This document shows, piece after piece, positions 22,410-23,816 of a DNA stretch of 23,816 bases (the first letter of the stretch is position 1; each line of letters starts with the position of its first letter). The position numbers and the translations under genes are program-made. This DNA comes from an uncultured Collinsella sp. Lineage in GTDB: Bacteria; Actinomycetota; Coriobacteriia; Coriobacteriales; Coriobacteriaceae. The notes beneath the pieces are model-generated. The model searched no databases. It saw only the letters and a list, made by a program, of their open reading frames with translations, and was not told where the DNA came from. The stretch covers positions 1-23,816 of the forward strand of contig CABQAK010000035.1 in NCBI GenBank assembly GCA_902462065.1, in the 5' to 3' direction.

Positions 22410-22508
22410 AAACCCGCCAGAGCGGCAATCTGCCTTTCAACTTCGGCGGCATGACCAGAAGGTCAATGCCGCCTCGTTTCAAGGCACCTTGCTCGCTCTG
22501 GCGGGTTT
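22410..22508. repeat. 100-base composite hairpin after queA, probable bidirectional terminator
   Basis: Concentric stems are 22410-22424 with 22494-22508 (15 pairs, AAACCCGCCAGAGCG), 22425-22428 with 22489-22492 (4), 22432-22436 with 22481-22485 (5), 22445-22452 with 22466-22473 (8, GGCGGCAT) and 22453-22456 with 22461-22464 (4) closing on AGAA. The outer stem is followed by T bases on + and preceded by AAA, giving a T-run on -. It lies between convergent queA and the coiled-coil gene. It could be a terminator or a mobile palindromic repeat. Confidence 0.75.
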
Positions 22509-22545
22509 TCGCTGACTTTGCCAAGGCATCGGCGTCACCGTTGTT

Positions 22546-22592
22546 GGCACTTGGGGACGTTCCTTATGTGCCGGCACCTGGGGACACTCCTT
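22546..22592. repeat. Two tandem copies of a GGGGAC-type short repeat
   Basis: GGCACTTGGGGACGTTCCTT (22546-22565) and GGCACCTGGGGACACTCCTT (22573-22592) match at 17 of 20 positions, with a period of 27 bases. TTGGGGAG follows nearby at 22600-22607. Short repeats built on TGGGGAC are common between genes in this bacterial class and in REP-type families; that link is recalled, not tested. Confidence 0.65.
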
Positions 22593-22610
22593 GTAGTCTT
22601 TGGGGAGTGG

Positions 22611-23816
22611 TTACTTGCTTGCGAACAGCCAGACTAGGATGATCACTAGGATTGCGGCGACGATGCAGACGATGGCGCCGGTGAATTTGATGCGTGAGTC
22701 GCGGGTACGCTCGCGCACCGCGTCCTCGGTGGCCTCGAGCTGGGCGACTTCTCGCTCGGTCTCGGCGTGCTCGGTCTTGTCTCGCGCCAAGGATCCGGCA
22801 AGCGATTCGGTGATTTCGGGGTGGTCATGTACCTCGGTCGCCTGCTCGATGATCGACTGTGCATGTGCGGCATCTGCTTGGGCGTTGGCGATGCTTTGCT
22901 CTTGGTCGCGGCGTGCCTTGTCCTCGGCGGCGATCTTCTCGCGCAGTTCGCGCTGGCGCGTCGTGGCGGCAGTTTTCGCTGTCTGCAGCTCGTCGCGCGC
23001 GGCATCGGCCTCAGTCGTCACGGCTTGGTGTGCGCGTTTGGCTTCGGCAATGGGGGCTTGAGCCTGCTCGACGGCCTGCTCGGCTGCGGCAAGCGAGTGC
23101 TCAAGGTCGGCGGTGATGCGCGGGACATCTTCTTCGGCTTTACGCAGGGCATCCGCCGTGTCGGAGATCTGCATCGAGAGCTCGCTGGTGCGCACCGTAT
23201 AGTTGGCGGGATTTGCCGAGGGATTGCGTTGCAGCTCGGCATACTCATGACGCAGCGTCTCGAGCTGGGCGCGCGTGGCGTCGACGGTTTGTTGCGCGGC
23301 CGCAATGCCGGCGTCTCGCTCGGCCTTCACCTTGTTTCGGATGCGCTTGGAATCCTCAAGACGTCGAACGAGGCGGTTGCCGGTCTCGCGCGAGCTCGCC
23401 TCGCGGGCCTCCACGGCATCGAGCGCGGCCTTCAGGCGGAGCTCAGTCGCGTCATCCTCTATTTTCATTTGTTCGAACTGCCCCTTGAGCTCTGTCGCTT
23501 TGGCGGCGTGGGCATCACGGTCAATCTCGGCGGCTGCTGCAGTCTTTTGGGCCGTGGCAATCGCCTGGCGCTGGTCGGCGACGATCTGGTCGTAGCGGCC
23601 TGCGATATCCTGGCGCGTCTCGAGTTCCTCGGCCTGATCGGCAATGCGCTGCTCAAGTTCGGCCAGATGGGCGCGGGCATCGGCAAGTGCCTTTTTCGCG
23701 GCGTTCATCTCGCGCATGGCCGAGGCGCCCTGGGCGATAAAGGTGCCCACGGCGTTCGCAGTGTTCGAGACAGCGGTCCCCAGATCGCGGCTCGCGGCGG
23801 GGGAGTGCGGGGCGGT
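22611..23816 (-). CDS. Coiled-coil protein with C-terminal membrane anchor, 5' end missing
   Basis: The frame is open through the right end of the window, giving at least 401 residues; a GTG at 23750 is probably internal because the 22 codons beyond it read on smoothly (ASRDLGTAVSNTANAVGTFI). Nearly the whole visible protein is heptad-rich helix (Ala, Glu, Gln, Arg, Lys, Asp), typical of long coiled coils, with a break near NPSANPANYTVR. The C-terminus is one hydrophobic helix (FTGAIVCIVAAILVIILVWL) followed by FASK, so it is a tail-anchored rod facing the cytoplasm if no signal peptide exists upstream. The missing N-terminus could hold a further domain. No enzymatic motif is seen. Roles in envelope organisation or as a membrane-tethered scaffold are possible but unsupported. 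Confidence 0.75.
   Translation of the reverse strand, partial: TAPHSPAASRDLGTAVSNTANAVGTFIAQGASAMREMNAAKKALADARAHLAELEQRIADQAEELETRQDIAGRYDQIVADQRQAIATAQKTAAAAEIDRDAHAAKATELKGQFEQMKIEDDATELRLKAALDAVEAREASSRETGNRLVRRLEDSKRIRNKVKAERDAGIAAAQQTVDATRAQLETLRHEYAELQRNPSANPANYTVRTSELSMQISDTADALRKAEEDVPRITADLEHSLAAAEQAVEQAQAPIAEAKRAHQAVTTEADAARDELQTAKTAATTRQRELREKIAAEDKARRDQEQSIANAQADAAHAQSIIEQATEVHDHPEITESLAGSLARDKTEHAETEREVAQLEATEDAVRERTRDSRIKFTGAIVCIVAAILVIILVWLFASK

Overview
The window looks like chromosomal DNA from a Collinsella-like member of the Coriobacteriia (high-GC, Gram-positive, anaerobic gut Actinomycetota). Supporting signs are the GC-rich coding sequence, strong AGGAGG-type ribosome binding sites, a class III (Firmicutes-type) fructose-1,6-bisphosphatase, large surface proteins with repeated DUF4430 domains, a DegV protein, a C69 dipeptidase and a QueH-type epoxyqueuosine reductase. 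The genus is inferred from gene content; no marker gene proves it. I see no rRNA, tRNA, CRISPR array, phage module or transposase gene.

Region 1 (1-5405, all +): the 3' part of a cyclodeaminase/cyclohydrolase (FchA-like) gene is followed two bases later by folD. This FolD lacks the catalytic lysine of the cyclohydrolase site, so the pair probably divides the one-carbon steps between two enzymes. Then come a cytoplasmic C69 dipeptidase, a phasin-like helical protein and a UbiB/AarF-type atypical kinase with two C-terminal membrane helices, ending in a clear terminator.

Region 2 (about 5404-10509, +): this is the most interesting part. A cobalamin riboswitch precedes a two-gene operon. Gene 1 encodes a 1290-residue surface protein: signal peptide, four tandem transcobalamin-C-like (DUF4430) domains, a PQQ-type beta-propeller, an InlB/Listeria-Bacteroides repeat, a Lys/Ser/Asp stalk and a C-terminal membrane anchor. 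Gene 2 encodes a membrane-anchored protein with a similar stalk and one DUF4430 domain. A strong terminator closes the operon. The simplest reading is a B12-regulated surface system for capturing corrinoids, analogous in function but not homologous as a whole to intrinsic factor/transcobalamin and to Bacteroides BtuG. No transporter is encoded in the operon.

Region 3 (10545-13626, all -): two similar GtrA-family membrane proteins and the class III FBPase gene. The 320-base gap between fbp and the divergent degV carries five GGTAAA/TTTACC elements.

Region 4 (13947-19802): degV (+) converges on a TIM-barrel protein of unknown function (-) across a bidirectional terminator. A 56-codon membrane-protein gene (+) lies before an RsmB/NSUN-type RNA m5C methyltransferase (-) and a methionyl-tRNA synthetase-type gene (-). 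Between the last two sits a 120-base element made of nested, mutually exclusive perfect inverted repeats.

Region 5 (19935-23816): a DUF3267 putative membrane zinc protease, queH and queA (queuosine synthesis) read on +. A complex palindromic intergenic region follows, then a minus-strand coiled-coil membrane protein that runs off the right end.
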